Origin: Bacteroidota bacterium
GTDB lineage: Bacteria > Bacteroidota > Bacteroidia > NS11-12g > UBA9320
Reading direction: 5' to 3'
DNA: 35,411 nucleotides
Assembly: GCA_018700895.1 (NCBI GenBank)
Contig: JABIUV010000054.1
Span: forward strand, 1-35,411
Shown: piece after piece, positions 16,974 through 25,483 of the stretch
How the letters are laid out: each line of letters starts with the position of its first letter
Position numbering within the stretch: the stretch's first letter is position 1
Position numbers and translations under genes: made by a program
The notes under the pieces: generated by a model
What the model saw: only the letters and a program-made list of their open reading frames with translations
The model's database searches: none
Told to the model about the DNA's origin: nothing

Positions 16974-18026
16974 ATGAAAATTGGTTTTGATGCAAAACGC
17001 TATTTTAACAATAGCACAGGACTGGGCAATTATGCTCGTTGGCTAGTAGACGGTTTAGCCCAACGTAACGCCTACGAATACCACCTGTATCAACCCAATG
17101 AAATATCACAAACAGTAAACTTACCCGTACACTCACCTATTGGTATTAGTAAGGCCTCTCCAAGCCTATGGCGTTCGCGATTTGTGTGTTCGCGATTAGA
17201 GGCGGATGGTATTGATATTTTTCATGGCTTGAGCAACGAGATACCCTTTGGCATTCATAAGACCAATATTAAAGCGGTCGTTACCATTCATGACCTTATC
17301 AACAAGCGGTATCCCCAAAACTATCGCAGTATTGATAAAATCATTTACAACCGTAAACTGCATTATGCTCAAAAACATGCAACTAAAATCATCACACCGA
17401 GCGAGCAGACTAAAGCTGATCTTATACATTACTTTGGTACAGATAAAAACAAGGTAGATGTTATCCCCCTTAGTGTTCAGCCAAGGAAGCACGCAGAGCA
17501 TACTAACCAAGTAGAAGGGCCGTATATGTTGTGTGTAAGTGGTTTTAGTAAGCGTAAAAATATTCCAACACTCATCAAGTCGTATTTAGGGTTATACACG
17601 AACGTAAAGCTCGTACTTGCTGGGCAAAAAGGAGATACGTATAAGGAGGTAAAAGCACTTGCAAAGCATAATCCCAATATTATAATCAAAACCAATGTAA
17701 GCAACGCAGAACTGGATTCACTTTATCAACATAGTTTGTTTTGTGTGTATCCATCTTTGTTCGAAGGTTTTGGGATTCCAATTTTGGAGGCTTTTTCTTA
17801 CGGCAAAACCGTCGCTACATCCAACCTCAGTAGTATGCCTGAGGTAGGTGGTTATGCAGCTTTGTATTTCAACCCTCTTGATGTGGATGAAATCACAAAG
17901 ACACTAAGGTTAATGCTCCAGCAAGACAATAGAGCAGGATTGGAAAGCCTTATAATTAGCAGATTATCACATTTTGATTCCGAAAAACTTCTTGCTCGAT
18001 ACGAAGCCTTATACCAATCACTTTAG
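16974..18026 (+). CDS. GT4-family glycosyltransferase
   Basis: Cytosolic or membrane-associated GT-B glycosyltransferase of 350 residues using a nucleotide sugar. The N-terminus has KIGFDAKRYFNNSTGLGNYARWL, the acceptor-domain glycine loop, then HDLINKRYP and TPSEQTKADL. The C-terminal domain has YPSLFEGFGIPILEAFSYGK, the EX7E motif of GT4 enzymes. Specificity (mannosyl or glucosyl, for exopolysaccharide or lipopolysaccharide) is unknown. It follows dapD by 17 nt, possibly in one transcript. A strong terminator comes 133 nt after its stop. Confidence 0.93.
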   Translation: MKIGFDAKRYFNNSTGLGNYARWLVDGLAQRNAYEYHLYQPNEISQTVNLPVHSPIGISKASPSLWRSRFVCSRLEADGIDIFHGLSNEIPFGIHKTNIKAVVTIHDLINKRYPQNYRSIDKIIYNRKLHYAQKHATKIITPSEQTKADLIHYFGTDKNKVDVIPLSVQPRKHAEHTNQVEGPYMLCVSGFSKRKNIPTLIKSYLGLYTNVKLVLAGQKGDTYKEVKALAKHNPNIIIKTNVSNAELDSLYQHSLFCVYPSLFEGFGIPILEAFSYGKTVATSNLSSMPEVGGYAALYFNPLDVDEITKTLRLMLQQDNRAGLESLIISRLSHFDSEKLLARYEALYQSL

Positions 18027-18090
18027 TCATATTTATGTCTTACTTATCTGATATGACTACGGTATGACAAATTTTCTTGAGCCACGTGTT

Positions 18091-18098
18091 TAGCTTTG
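18091..18098 (+). promoter_or_regulatory. Possible promoter -7 box of a small RNA
   Basis: TAGCTTTG matches TAnnTTTG and lies 65 nt after the glycosyltransferase gene, with no open frame behind it before the terminator at 18159-18184. No -33 TTG is at the right distance. Confidence 0.35.
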
Positions 18099-18103
18099 TG
18101 TAG

Positions 18104-18184
18104 AATATTGTTTTAAAACATTTAACAATATACTATTTCAGTTTTAGTTTTTGGTTTCAAAAAGAGGGTTTTTACCCTCTTTTT
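18104..18184 (+). ncRNA. Candidate small RNA with two hairpins
   Basis: The interval from just behind the TAGCTTTG box to the strong terminator is about 80 nt. It holds an 8-bp hairpin (ATATTGTT 18105-18112 with AACAATAT 18124-18131, loop 11 nt), a single-stranded AT-rich linker, and the 11-bp terminator stem. This is the form of a short independent transcript. It could equally be the 3' untranslated end of the glycosyltransferase mRNA. No known RNA family is recognised. Confidence 0.35.
18159..18184 (+). terminator. Strong intrinsic terminator before the oxidase genes
   Basis: Perfect 11-bp stem: AAAAAGAGGGT (18159-18169), loop of four T, ACCCTCTTTTT (18174-18184), with the T-run forming the 3' arm. 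The symmetric A/T flanks mean it could also work on the other strand. It separates the dapD/glycosyltransferase unit from coxB. Confidence 0.85.
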
Positions 18185-18290
18185 GTGTTTCTAATCCGCT
18201 CATTTTCAAATCTATTTGTAGGCAGTCTAAAAAAAAATTAGAATGTGCATTATTTGTGTTTGGTGTGTTATTTATATAAGAGAGAAAAAG

Positions 18291-18298
18291 TATTTTTG
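18291..18298 (+). promoter_or_regulatory. Promoter -7 box of coxB
   Basis: TATTTTTG matches TAnnTTTG and ends 36 nt before the coxB ATG. TTTG motifs upstream (18259-18262) are too far for a -33 element. The rest of the 18185-18290 spacer is AT-rich with nothing else recognised. Confidence 0.5.
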
Positions 18299-18334
18299 CC
18301 TCACCAAATTTGAACTCAATAAAACAGAGTATAG

Positions 18335-20110
18335 ATGTCTAACAAATTCAAACAACAAACCAAGTGGTTATTCCTAGTCTTAGGATTATTATTCGTTCAA
18401 CATTCATTCGCCTACAAAAGCACACTTACCCGTCAGATTGCTGGAGAGGACGGTACCGATGCTCGCATAGAAGAAGGCAGTAAACTTTTTGCAGCTAATT
18501 GTGCTTCTTGTCACAAATTGAAAGGAAAACTTGTAGGTCCCGGACTGGAAGGAGTGGTAGATAAGTATGAAGAAGATTGGACTTGGCTCAACGCTTGGAT
18601 CAAAAACAATCAAAAATTAATTAAATCGGGTGACGAAAGAGCGAACGCTATTTATACAGAATACAACAAGTCTGCTATGAATATCTTCGAAAATCTGAGC
18701 GATAAGCAGATTACATCTATACTGATGTGGATAGATAATGGCGGTGATGGTCCAAGTGAAGGTGGTGGTGGACCTATTGATACTCTTGAACCACCAGAGG
18801 TACCAAATTCACTATTCAACAATATCAATTGGGCAGTTGTAGTAATGTGTCTTCTTGTTTTTGTGATACTATTGATGCTCTTCGGGATCTTAGAATTGGT
18901 ATCTAACGTCACAGGAAAAGAAATCATCAATTGGAATAATATCAATGCTTACATGATGTTGGTATTCTTGGTAGGTTTCTTCGGACTTGTACTCTACGAA
19001 TATAGCGTTCACAAGGATTTCTTATTACCACAGAGTGCATCGGAGCACGGAGTAGATATGGACAGAATGATGCAATGGACATTTGCAGCAACTTTGCCGG
19101 TATTCTTCATTACACAATTTTTGTTATTCTTCTTTTCGTTCAAATACAGACAAAAACCAGGAAGAAAAGCATACTTCTTATCACATAACAACAATCTGGA
19201 ATTAGTTTGGACAATAATACCAGCCATAGTACTTGCCATCCTCGTATCAGGCGGTTTCAAGATGTGGAACAAAATATTGAGAAGCGATGCGGGTAAAGAT
19301 GCATTACAGATAGAAGTATTTGCTTATCAATTTGGTTGGAACGCACGTTATCCAGGAGAAGACAATAAACTAGGTAAAGCAAATTATAACCTTATAAACG
19401 GTGTTAATCCACTTGGAGTAGCTAACAGAGAGCACGCTACTGGATTGATTACCGAGCTAGAAGAGGAAATCGTTTCACTCAATGAAGCGATTAGCAGATT
19501 GCCACAAGAAGAAGCCAAACTAAGGTCAACACTAGGTGGTTTGGTAGGTGATGATCGAGATGCACATCTTAGAGAAATTCACTCGTATGAAAGCGGTGAC
19601 GTACTCAATGACCTCAAGCTGACCATAAGAGCACGCAATACGCAGATAGAACGTCTCAAAGGAGCCTTAGCTGCGGCCAAAGGCAGTATGTTTACAGGCG
19701 AAGGAGATGATGACCGAGTAGTACAAGAGATACACTTAGTAAAAGATCAACCCATCACACTCAAGTTTAGAGCAAGAGATGTAATACACTCCGCGTACTT
19801 ACCTTACTTCCGTGCACAAATGAACGTAGTACCGGGATTACCTACAGAGTTTACTTTTAAGCCTATCTTATCTACAGGAGATATGAGAGAAATAAAGGGA
19901 GACCCAGAGTTTGATTACTACTTAGTATGTAACAAGATATGCGGTAACGCTCACTTTAATATGAAAATGAAGGTAGTTGTAGAAGAAAATCAAGCAGCTT
20001 ACGATAAATGGATGAACGAACAGGCAGCATTGTTTGTTAAGAAAGAAGAAACTAAGAACGCGGAAACAGAAAGTACTGAAGAGGGTACTGAAACAGTAGC
20101 ATCAAATTAA
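18335..20110 (+). CDS. coxB: Cytochrome c oxidase subunit II with N-terminal cytochrome c domain and coiled-coil insertion
   Basis: Subunit II takes electrons into the aa3 oxidase through its CuA centre. This 591-residue form has a signal-like segment (11-26) and a class I cytochrome c domain at about 44-135 (heme-binding CASCH at 56-60, likely distal ligand M115). A Gly/Pro linker and membrane segments at about 166-190, 203-222, 250-270 and 288-308 follow, then the cupredoxin domain from 325. CuA ligands are complete: H485, C532, C536, H540, M543. Between the strand FGWNARYPG (333-341) and EIHL (465-468) lies an insertion of about 120 residues with a predicted coiled coil (370-447). The C-terminal 30 residues are Glu/Thr-rich. 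Fusions of cytochrome c to subunit II are usually C-terminal (caa3 type), so the N-terminal placement is notable. coxA follows after 22 nt. Confidence 0.95.
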   Translation: MSNKFKQQTKWLFLVLGLLFVQHSFAYKSTLTRQIAGEDGTDARIEEGSKLFAANCASCHKLKGKLVGPGLEGVVDKYEEDWTWLNAWIKNNQKLIKSGDERANAIYTEYNKSAMNIFENLSDKQITSILMWIDNGGDGPSEGGGGPIDTLEPPEVPNSLFNNINWAVVVMCLLVFVILLMLFGILELVSNVTGKEIINWNNINAYMMLVFLVGFFGLVLYEYSVHKDFLLPQSASEHGVDMDRMMQWTFAATLPVFFITQFLLFFFSFKYRQKPGRKAYFLSHNNNLELVWTIIPAIVLAILVSGGFKMWNKILRSDAGKDALQIEVFAYQFGWNARYPGEDNKLGKANYNLINGVNPLGVANREHATGLITELEEEIVSLNEAISRLPQEEAKLRSTLGGLVGDDRDAHLREIHSYESGDVLNDLKLTIRARNTQIERLKGALAAAKGSMFTGEGDDDRVVQEIHLVKDQPITLKFRARDVIHSAYLPYFRAQMNVVPGLPTEFTFKPILSTGDMREIKGDPEFDYYLVCNKICGNAHFNMKMKVVVEENQAAYDKWMNEQAALFVKKEETKNAETESTEEGTETVASN

Positions 20111-20132
20111 TTTATAGATAAGAATTAAAAGA

Positions 20133-22025
20133 ATGAGTACAGCAGTAGCACACGCACACACAGACGATCATCACCACCACGAGGAGTCCTTCATCTCGAA
20201 GTACATCTTTAGTATGGATCACAAGATGATCTCAAAACAATTTTTGATAACAGGTATTATAATGGGGCTTATTGGTATGGGAATGTCTATTGCATTTCGT
20301 TTACAATTGGCATACCCAGATACTTCTTTTCCTATATTAGAATGGCTTTTTGGTAGCAAATGGGCTCCAGATGGTAAATTAGACGCAGGATATTATATGG
20401 CCCTTGTAACCATGCACGGTACTATTATGGTATTTTATGTACTTACAGCAGGACTTAGTGGTACGTTTGCCAATTTATTGCTTCCTTTACAGATAGGAGC
20501 AAGAGATATGGCTTCGCCCTTTATGAATATGTTATCCTACTGGTTCTTTTTCCTGAGTAGCGTAGTTTTACTTTCTTCATTATTTGTAGAAACAGGACCA
20601 GCCTCTGGAGGATGGACTATTTACCCACCGCTTAGTGCATTACCCAAAGCAATGCCTGGTTCGGGAATGGGTATGACATTGTGGTTAGTAGCCATTATTT
20701 TATTCATCGCATCATCATTACTTGGTGGTATCAACTACATAAGTACAGTGCTTAATATGAGAACAAAAGGTATGTCTATGACGAGACTACCTCTTACTGT
20801 TTGGGCGTTGTTCCTTACGGCTGTTCTTGGTTTATTATCTTTCCCTGTATTACTCGGAGGAGGATTACTATTAATGTTTGATAGAGGATTTGGAACAAGT
20901 TTTTACTTATCTGACATATACCTTGGTTCGGCAGGTGCTCTAGAACACACGGGTGGTAGCCCTGTCTTGTTCCAGCATTTATTCTGGTTCTTAGGTCACC
21001 CTGAGGTATATATTATCATTATGCCAGCACTCGGTATCACTTCTGAGATTATAGCTGTAAACTCTCGTAAACCAATATTTGGTTACACAGCAATGGTTAT
21101 ATCACTACTCGGTATTGCATTCCTTTCATTTATCGTATGGGGACACCATATGTTTATTACAGGAATGAATCCTTTACTAGGAGCAGTATTCTTGGTAACT
21201 ACCTTGATAATTGCTGTACCTTCTGCCGTAAAGACATTCAATTACCTCGCTACATTGTGGAGAGGTAACATTCGATTCACAAATGCAATGATGTTTGCTA
21301 TCGGACTGGTTTCGTTCTTTATATCGGGTGGTCTTACCGGTATTTTCTTAGGAAATGCTACGCTTGACATTCAATTACACGATACATACTTCGTAGTAGG
21401 TCACTTCCATATTGTAATGGGTTGTGCCGCAATATTTGGTATGTTAGCTGGTATTTATCACTGGTTCCCAAAAATGTTTGGTAGATTAATGAATAAGCCT
21501 TTAGGTTACATTCACTTCTGGTTAACATTTGCATCAGCATACTTGGTATTTTTTCCGATGCACTTCATTGGTTTGGCAGGTGTACCACGTAGATACTATG
21601 CATTTACATTATTGCCTGAGTACGGACAGTGGGCAGATGTAAACGTATTGATGACACTAGCGGCTATACTCGGTGGTATTGCTCAGTTAGTTTTTATTTA
21701 CAATTTCTTCTCTAGCATATTCATCGGTAAAAAATCTACGGAAAACCCTTGGGAGGCTAATACATTAGAGTGGACTACTCCAGTAGAACGTATTCACGGT
21801 AACTGGCCAGGTGCTATTCCTACCGTATATCGTTGGGCGTATGATTACAGTAACCCAGCTTACGATGAAGATTTCAAAATGCAAAATGTTCCTGACGAAA
21901 GTCACGTAGTAGAGTTGTTTGAAACCAACACAGGCACTGCACCATCTACCAAAGATAAACCAGAGACTGAAACAGTTAGTTTCTTCACCCTCATACGAAA
22001 TTGGTTTAAACCACGCACTGTCTAA
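20133..22025 (+). CDS. coxA: Cytochrome c oxidase subunit I
   Basis: Catalytic heme-copper subunit of an A-type proton-pumping oxidase, 630 residues and about 12 membrane helices. All metal ligands are present: H95 (low-spin heme, in TMHGT), H289 with E291 and the cross-linking Y293 (GHPEVY), H338 and H339 (CuB), H424 (heme a3) and H426 (low-spin heme). D-channel aspartate D125 (GARDMASP) and K-channel lysine K367 (VPSAVKTFN) are also present, so it is of the A1 type. The N-terminus is His-rich (AHAHTDDHHHHEE, residues 7-18). A strong terminator follows its stop codon, separating coxB-coxA from the assembly genes. Confidence 0.98.
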   Translation: MSTAVAHAHTDDHHHHEESFISKYIFSMDHKMISKQFLITGIIMGLIGMGMSIAFRLQLAYPDTSFPILEWLFGSKWAPDGKLDAGYYMALVTMHGTIMVFYVLTAGLSGTFANLLLPLQIGARDMASPFMNMLSYWFFFLSSVVLLSSLFVETGPASGGWTIYPPLSALPKAMPGSGMGMTLWLVAIILFIASSLLGGINYISTVLNMRTKGMSMTRLPLTVWALFLTAVLGLLSFPVLLGGGLLLMFDRGFGTSFYLSDIYLGSAGALEHTGGSPVLFQHLFWFLGHPEVYIIIMPALGITSEIIAVNSRKPIFGYTAMVISLLGIAFLSFIVWGHHMFITGMNPLLGAVFLVTTLIIAVPSAVKTFNYLATLWRGNIRFTNAMMFAIGLVSFFISGGLTGIFLGNATLDIQLHDTYFVVGHFHIVMGCAAIFGMLAGIYHWFPKMFGRLMNKPLGYIHFWLTFASAYLVFFPMHFIGLAGVPRRYYAFTLLPEYGQWADVNVLMTLAAILGGIAQLVFIYNFFSSIFIGKKSTENPWEANTLEWTTPVERIHGNWPGAIPTVYRWAYDYSNPAYDEDFKMQNVPDESHVVELFETNTGTAPSTKDKPETETVSFFTLIRNWFKPRTV

Positions 22026-22035
22026 GCAGTGCACC

Positions 22036-22075
22036 AAAAGCCGCCTTGTATCATAATTCGAGGCGGCTTTTTTTT
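22036..22075 (+). terminator. Strong intrinsic terminator after coxA
   Basis: AAAAGCCGCCTTG (22036-22048) pairs with CGAGGCGGCTTTT (22059-22071), including one G-T pair, around a 10-nt loop, followed by further T to 22075. It lies between coxA and ctaA, only 20 nt before the ctaA ATG, so the downstream genes may receive fewer transcripts by read-through. Confidence 0.85.
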
Positions 22076-22095
22076 GCCAAAAAGAAACAATAAAC

Positions 22096-23109
22096 ATGGG
22101 ACACACACGCTACCTGAAACTGAATTGGTTATCTACCTTTTTCATTTTCATGTTATTTGTAATCGGCGGTTTGGTGCGTAGTACCGGAAGTGGTATGGGT
22201 TGCCCCGACTGGCCCAAGTGTTTTGGAGAATACGTTCCTCCTACTTCTGTCGCTGAACTTCCATTGGAATACGAAGATTTCTTTAAGGTTCAACGTATCA
22301 AAAAAACCAAACGTTTTGCAGCATTGCTGCGTAGCTTTGGAATGGAGGATAAGGCGGAACAAATCTTAAACAACTCGGTCTTAGAAGAAACTCATCAGTT
22401 CAACGTAGTAAAAGCCTATGTAGAATACATCAACAGATTGTGGGGAGCGATAACAGGGATAATTGTTTTAATGTGTTTTCTGTTTAGCTTAAAGTATATA
22501 CGGCAAAATCCGAAGGTATTTTGGCTTACGCTGTTGGGATTAGTATTTGTGTTTTTCAATGCACTACTAGGTGCAGTAGTTGTGAATAGTAATCTCATAG
22601 GCGGGATCGTAACGGTACATTTCATTGCTGCCTTTGCCAGTATTTGTTTTTTTATACTCGCTCGAAGATATGCTGCAGGAATAGATTACGGCACCATCGA
22701 TTCTAAACTCAAAACAGTCAGCATATTGCTTTTGGCTTTGAGCAGCATTCAAGTTATACTGGGTGCAGAGGTACGCGAGCTGTATGACTTGCTACCCGTG
22801 TTATCACAGATCAATGAAAAAATAGAAGCGATGTATCCTACTTTTCAGTGGCACGCTGTATTAGGTGCTGTGATACTAGCTGCTAGTATTTATCAATTCA
22901 TCTACGCTGGTAAGAGTACTTTTTGGGGTAAAAATTCACGATGGATAATGGTGATGGCTATGGCTCAAATTATTTGGGGACCGTTGGCATTGATAGAGGC
23001 TACTGCATCTACTTCAAAACTTTTCCATATTAGCTTAGGTGCCGGTATATTTGTGTTACAATTTTATATTTGCACTTCGTTTCTAAAATCAGCAAAACAA
23101 GCAACATAA
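22096..23109 (+). CDS. ctaA: Heme A synthase (COX15/CtaA)
   Basis: Inner-membrane enzyme oxidising heme O to heme A, which the oxidase needs. The 337 residues make about eight membrane segments in two halves. The conserved GCPDWPKC (C36 and C42) is next to the first helix. Heme ligands H175 (VTVHFI), H253 (QWHAVLG) and H311 (LFHISLG) are present. The position of the fourth, N-terminal histidine is N113 in EYINRLWG; as far as I recall this substitution is usual in Bacteroidota members, so it does not imply loss of function. The N-terminal loop (45-105) is longer than in Bacillus CtaA. ctaB follows with 19 nt between. Confidence 0.94.
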   Translation: MGHTRYLKLNWLSTFFIFMLFVIGGLVRSTGSGMGCPDWPKCFGEYVPPTSVAELPLEYEDFFKVQRIKKTKRFAALLRSFGMEDKAEQILNNSVLEETHQFNVVKAYVEYINRLWGAITGIIVLMCFLFSLKYIRQNPKVFWLTLLGLVFVFFNALLGAVVVNSNLIGGIVTVHFIAAFASICFFILARRYAAGIDYGTIDSKLKTVSILLLALSSIQVILGAEVRELYDLLPVLSQINEKIEAMYPTFQWHAVLGAVILAASIYQFIYAGKSTFWGKNSRWIMVMAMAQIIWGPLALIEATASTSKLFHISLGAGIFVLQFYICTSFLKSAKQAT

Positions 23110-23128
23110 TCCGTTGAAAACAGCCACC

Positions 23129-24007
23129 ATGCAAACTGAATCTATTGGTCTCAAAGCCAAGCTTCAAGACTATAGCCAACTGATCAAATTCAGATTGACA
23201 TTTACGGTTGTATTGTCATCTATCTTCGGCTATCTCATAGGTTACACAGGTGAATTAAACTGGACAGAACTCGTTGCACTAATCATTGGTGGTTTTCTAG
23301 TAGTTGCTTCATCCAATGGATTAAACCAAATTGTAGAAAAAGACTTTGATATCTTGATGACCCGTACCGAAAACCGTCCGCTCGCTCAACGAAGGATGGC
23401 CTTACTAGAAGCAGCGATTTTCTGTGTGATTACAGGTACTGTTGGGATTTACTTATTAGGTCACTACCTCAATACATATGCAGCTATATTGGGTATCGGT
23501 TCGCTGATTAGTTACGCTTTTATATACACACCACTCAAGCGAGTATCGAGTATTGCTGTTTACATAGGAGCTGTACCGGGAGCTATTCCTCCTTTATTAG
23601 GATGGGTGGCAGCAACAGGACGTTTTTCTGCAGCAGCAGGTATACTTTTTCTTATCCAGTTCGTATGGCAGTTCCCTCATTTTTGGGCCATTGCTTGGGT
23701 GCTAGATGATGATTACAAAAAAGCAGGTTACAGATTGCTTCCTCTACGCTCTGGGAAATCAAAAAAAACGGCTATGGTTATACTTATTTCAACCATTTTG
23801 TTGATACCCATAAGTGTACTGCCGTATCTTATCAATATGAGTGGGGTACTAAGCGTTACACTCTTATTGGGTGGCTCACTTGCTCTAATGTATATGGCAA
23901 TTAAACTTTACAAATCACTATCCATAAAAGATGCAAAAAGTTTGATGTTTGCATCCATATTGTACAACCCTTTTGTTCTCGTAGTGTTACTAATAGACAA
24001 GATATAA
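23129..24007 (+). CDS. ctaB: Protoheme IX farnesyltransferase (heme O synthase)
   Basis: UbiA-family membrane prenyltransferase that adds the farnesyl group to protoheme, making heme O for CtaA. The 292 residues carry about eight to nine helices. The first Asp-rich motif is NQIVEKDFDILMTRTENRPL (about 70-90), and the second conserved region reads WVLDDDYKKAGYRLLPL. ATG 23129 is preferred over an upstream TTG (23114) because it is the stronger codon and gives the common length. Its stop TAA shares its last base with the next ATG (TAATG), so translation is coupled to the first subunit III gene. Confidence 0.95.
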   Translation: MQTESIGLKAKLQDYSQLIKFRLTFTVVLSSIFGYLIGYTGELNWTELVALIIGGFLVVASSNGLNQIVEKDFDILMTRTENRPLAQRRMALLEAAIFCVITGTVGIYLLGHYLNTYAAILGIGSLISYAFIYTPLKRVSSIAVYIGAVPGAIPPLLGWVAATGRFSAAAGILFLIQFVWQFPHFWAIAWVLDDDYKKAGYRLLPLRSGKSKKTAMVILISTILLIPISVLPYLINMSGVLSVTLLLGGSLALMYMAIKLYKSLSIKDAKSLMFASILYNPFVLVVLLIDKI

Positions 24008-24597
24008 TGAATATGGCACAAGAAGTAGAATACACAGGAAGAGTTCACCCTAAAAAATTTAGCCTTTGGCTATTACTCCTCGGAATATTAATGCTATTCT
24101 CAGGACTCACAAGTGCTTACATCGTAAGAAAAGGAGATGGGAATTGGTATGATTTTGAATTACCTACCCTATTTTTATACTCAACTATCATCGTACTTGT
24201 AAGTTCCATTACCATGTTATATGCCTACCGAAGTGCCAAAAAAGATGAGTTGGGTGGCGTAAAAATTGGACTTATTCTTACCATACTCCTAGGTTTAGGC
24301 TTTGGGTACACTCAATACTTGGGTTGGGTAGAATTATCAGATAATGGACTACACTTTGTAAATCCTAAATATGGCGATAGAGTTTCGGCTTCATTTTTAA
24401 TTGCTATTGCAGCTATTCATTTAGCACATATCATAGGCGGCATAATATACCTATCTGTTATTTTAGGAAAGACTTTTAACCTGCAGGTACATAAGAAAAA
24501 TACCTTACAAATAAGCATGTGCAATACTTATTGGCACTTTGTAGGCTTGTTGTGGGTTTATTTGTATTTGTTTTTATATTTTGCACCCGATTTTTAA
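24007..24597 (+). CDS. Cytochrome c oxidase subunit III-like protein, first copy
   Basis: Membrane protein of 196 residues with five hydrophobic helices and the subunit III signature regions: the glycine-rich first helix ending in GLTSAYIVRKGDG, the middle IAAIHLAHIIGGIIYL, and CNTYWHFVGLLWVYLYLFLYF at the C-terminus (the conserved WHFVxxxW). It corresponds to the short heme-copper oxidase subunit III found paired with a second copy in Bacteroidota. The second copy follows after 3 nt. The two are diverged and have complementary roles not known from sequence. Confidence 0.9.
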   Translation: MNMAQEVEYTGRVHPKKFSLWLLLLGILMLFSGLTSAYIVRKGDGNWYDFELPTLFLYSTIIVLVSSITMLYAYRSAKKDELGGVKIGLILTILLGLGFGYTQYLGWVELSDNGLHFVNPKYGDRVSASFLIAIAAIHLAHIIGGIIYLSVILGKTFNLQVHKKNTLQISMCNTYWHFVGLLWVYLYLFLYFAPDF

Positions 24598-24600
24598 CCA

Positions 24601-25446
24601 ATGTCAACACAAACTATATCAAAATCAAGCACTTGGGGCGGAGGTAACTCCCCTTTCAATGTAAGTTACGGAAAGCTAATGATGTGGGTCTTTCTGCTCT
24701 CAGATGCATTTACATTTTCATCGCTACTTATAGCCTACGGTGCTATACGCTATAGCTATGATTCCACTCCGATAGAGCAAATAGACGCTCTTGAATTAAA
24801 GTTTGCTGAGAATGTACAAGAAAAATTTGCTCCAGATGTAGCCGAAACAGCATCTCATGCTGCCACTACTTTAGAGCACGGAGCAGAACACGCTGCCGAG
24901 CACGCAGAGCATTTCATCCCTGCACTTAGAGAATTAGGTGTGTTTACCGAAGCTCAATGGCCTTCACCAGACTTGGTTTTCAACCACTTCCCCTTTGCTC
25001 ACGGGCTACACCTACCGCTTATATTCGTTAGTTTGATGACACTTATTTTGATTTTGAGTAGTGTAACGATGGTATTGGGCGTAGAAGCAGGACAACAAGG
25101 GAACCAAAAAGCTGTATCCAAATGGATGTTACTCACTATCATTGGTGGTTTTATGTTCTTGGGCTGTCAAGCTTGGGAATGGACAAACTTTATCTCTGCA
25201 GGTGCAAGAATGTGGTCAAATCCTTATGGTCCGCCAGCATTTGCTGCTTTATTCTTTGGAGTAACAGGATTTCACGGTTTCCACGTATTTTCAGGAGTAG
25301 TACTCAATATAATCATCTATATCAATAACCTTAAAGGAACTTACGCCAAGCGTGGACATTATGAAATGGTAGAAAAGGTAGGTCTGTACTGGCACTTTGT
25401 TGATTTGGTATGGGTATTCGTATTCACCTTCTTCTATTTGATCTAA
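24601..25446 (+). CDS. Cytochrome c oxidase subunit III, second copy with His-rich loop
   Basis: Subunit III homologue of 281 residues with five helices (about 25-48, 138-160, 174-192, 215-240 and 262-281) and conserved GVTGFHGFHVFSG and YWHFVDLVWVF. Between the first and second helices lies a hydrophilic loop of about 85 residues, including an Ala/Glu/His-rich segment with H86, H93, H97, H101 and H104; the i, i+4 spacing would align several histidines on one face of a helix. If the family's usual topology holds, this loop is periplasmic and could bind copper, but that is inference. It is followed 37 nt later by the subunit IV gene. Confidence 0.93.
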   Translation: MSTQTISKSSTWGGGNSPFNVSYGKLMMWVFLLSDAFTFSSLLIAYGAIRYSYDSTPIEQIDALELKFAENVQEKFAPDVAETASHAATTLEHGAEHAAEHAEHFIPALRELGVFTEAQWPSPDLVFNHFPFAHGLHLPLIFVSLMTLILILSSVTMVLGVEAGQQGNQKAVSKWMLLTIIGGFMFLGCQAWEWTNFISAGARMWSNPYGPPAFAALFFGVTGFHGFHVFSGVVLNIIIYINNLKGTYAKRGHYEMVEKVGLYWHFVDLVWVFVFTFFYLI

Positions 25447-25483
25447 GTATATTTTTCATTAACCATTAAAGAATTACAGTAAC

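Noticed and set aside
22432-22437. Loss of a heme ligand in CtaA (N113 instead of His)
   Set aside because: As far as I recall, Asn at this position is usual in Bacteroidota heme A synthases; the other three histidines are intact.
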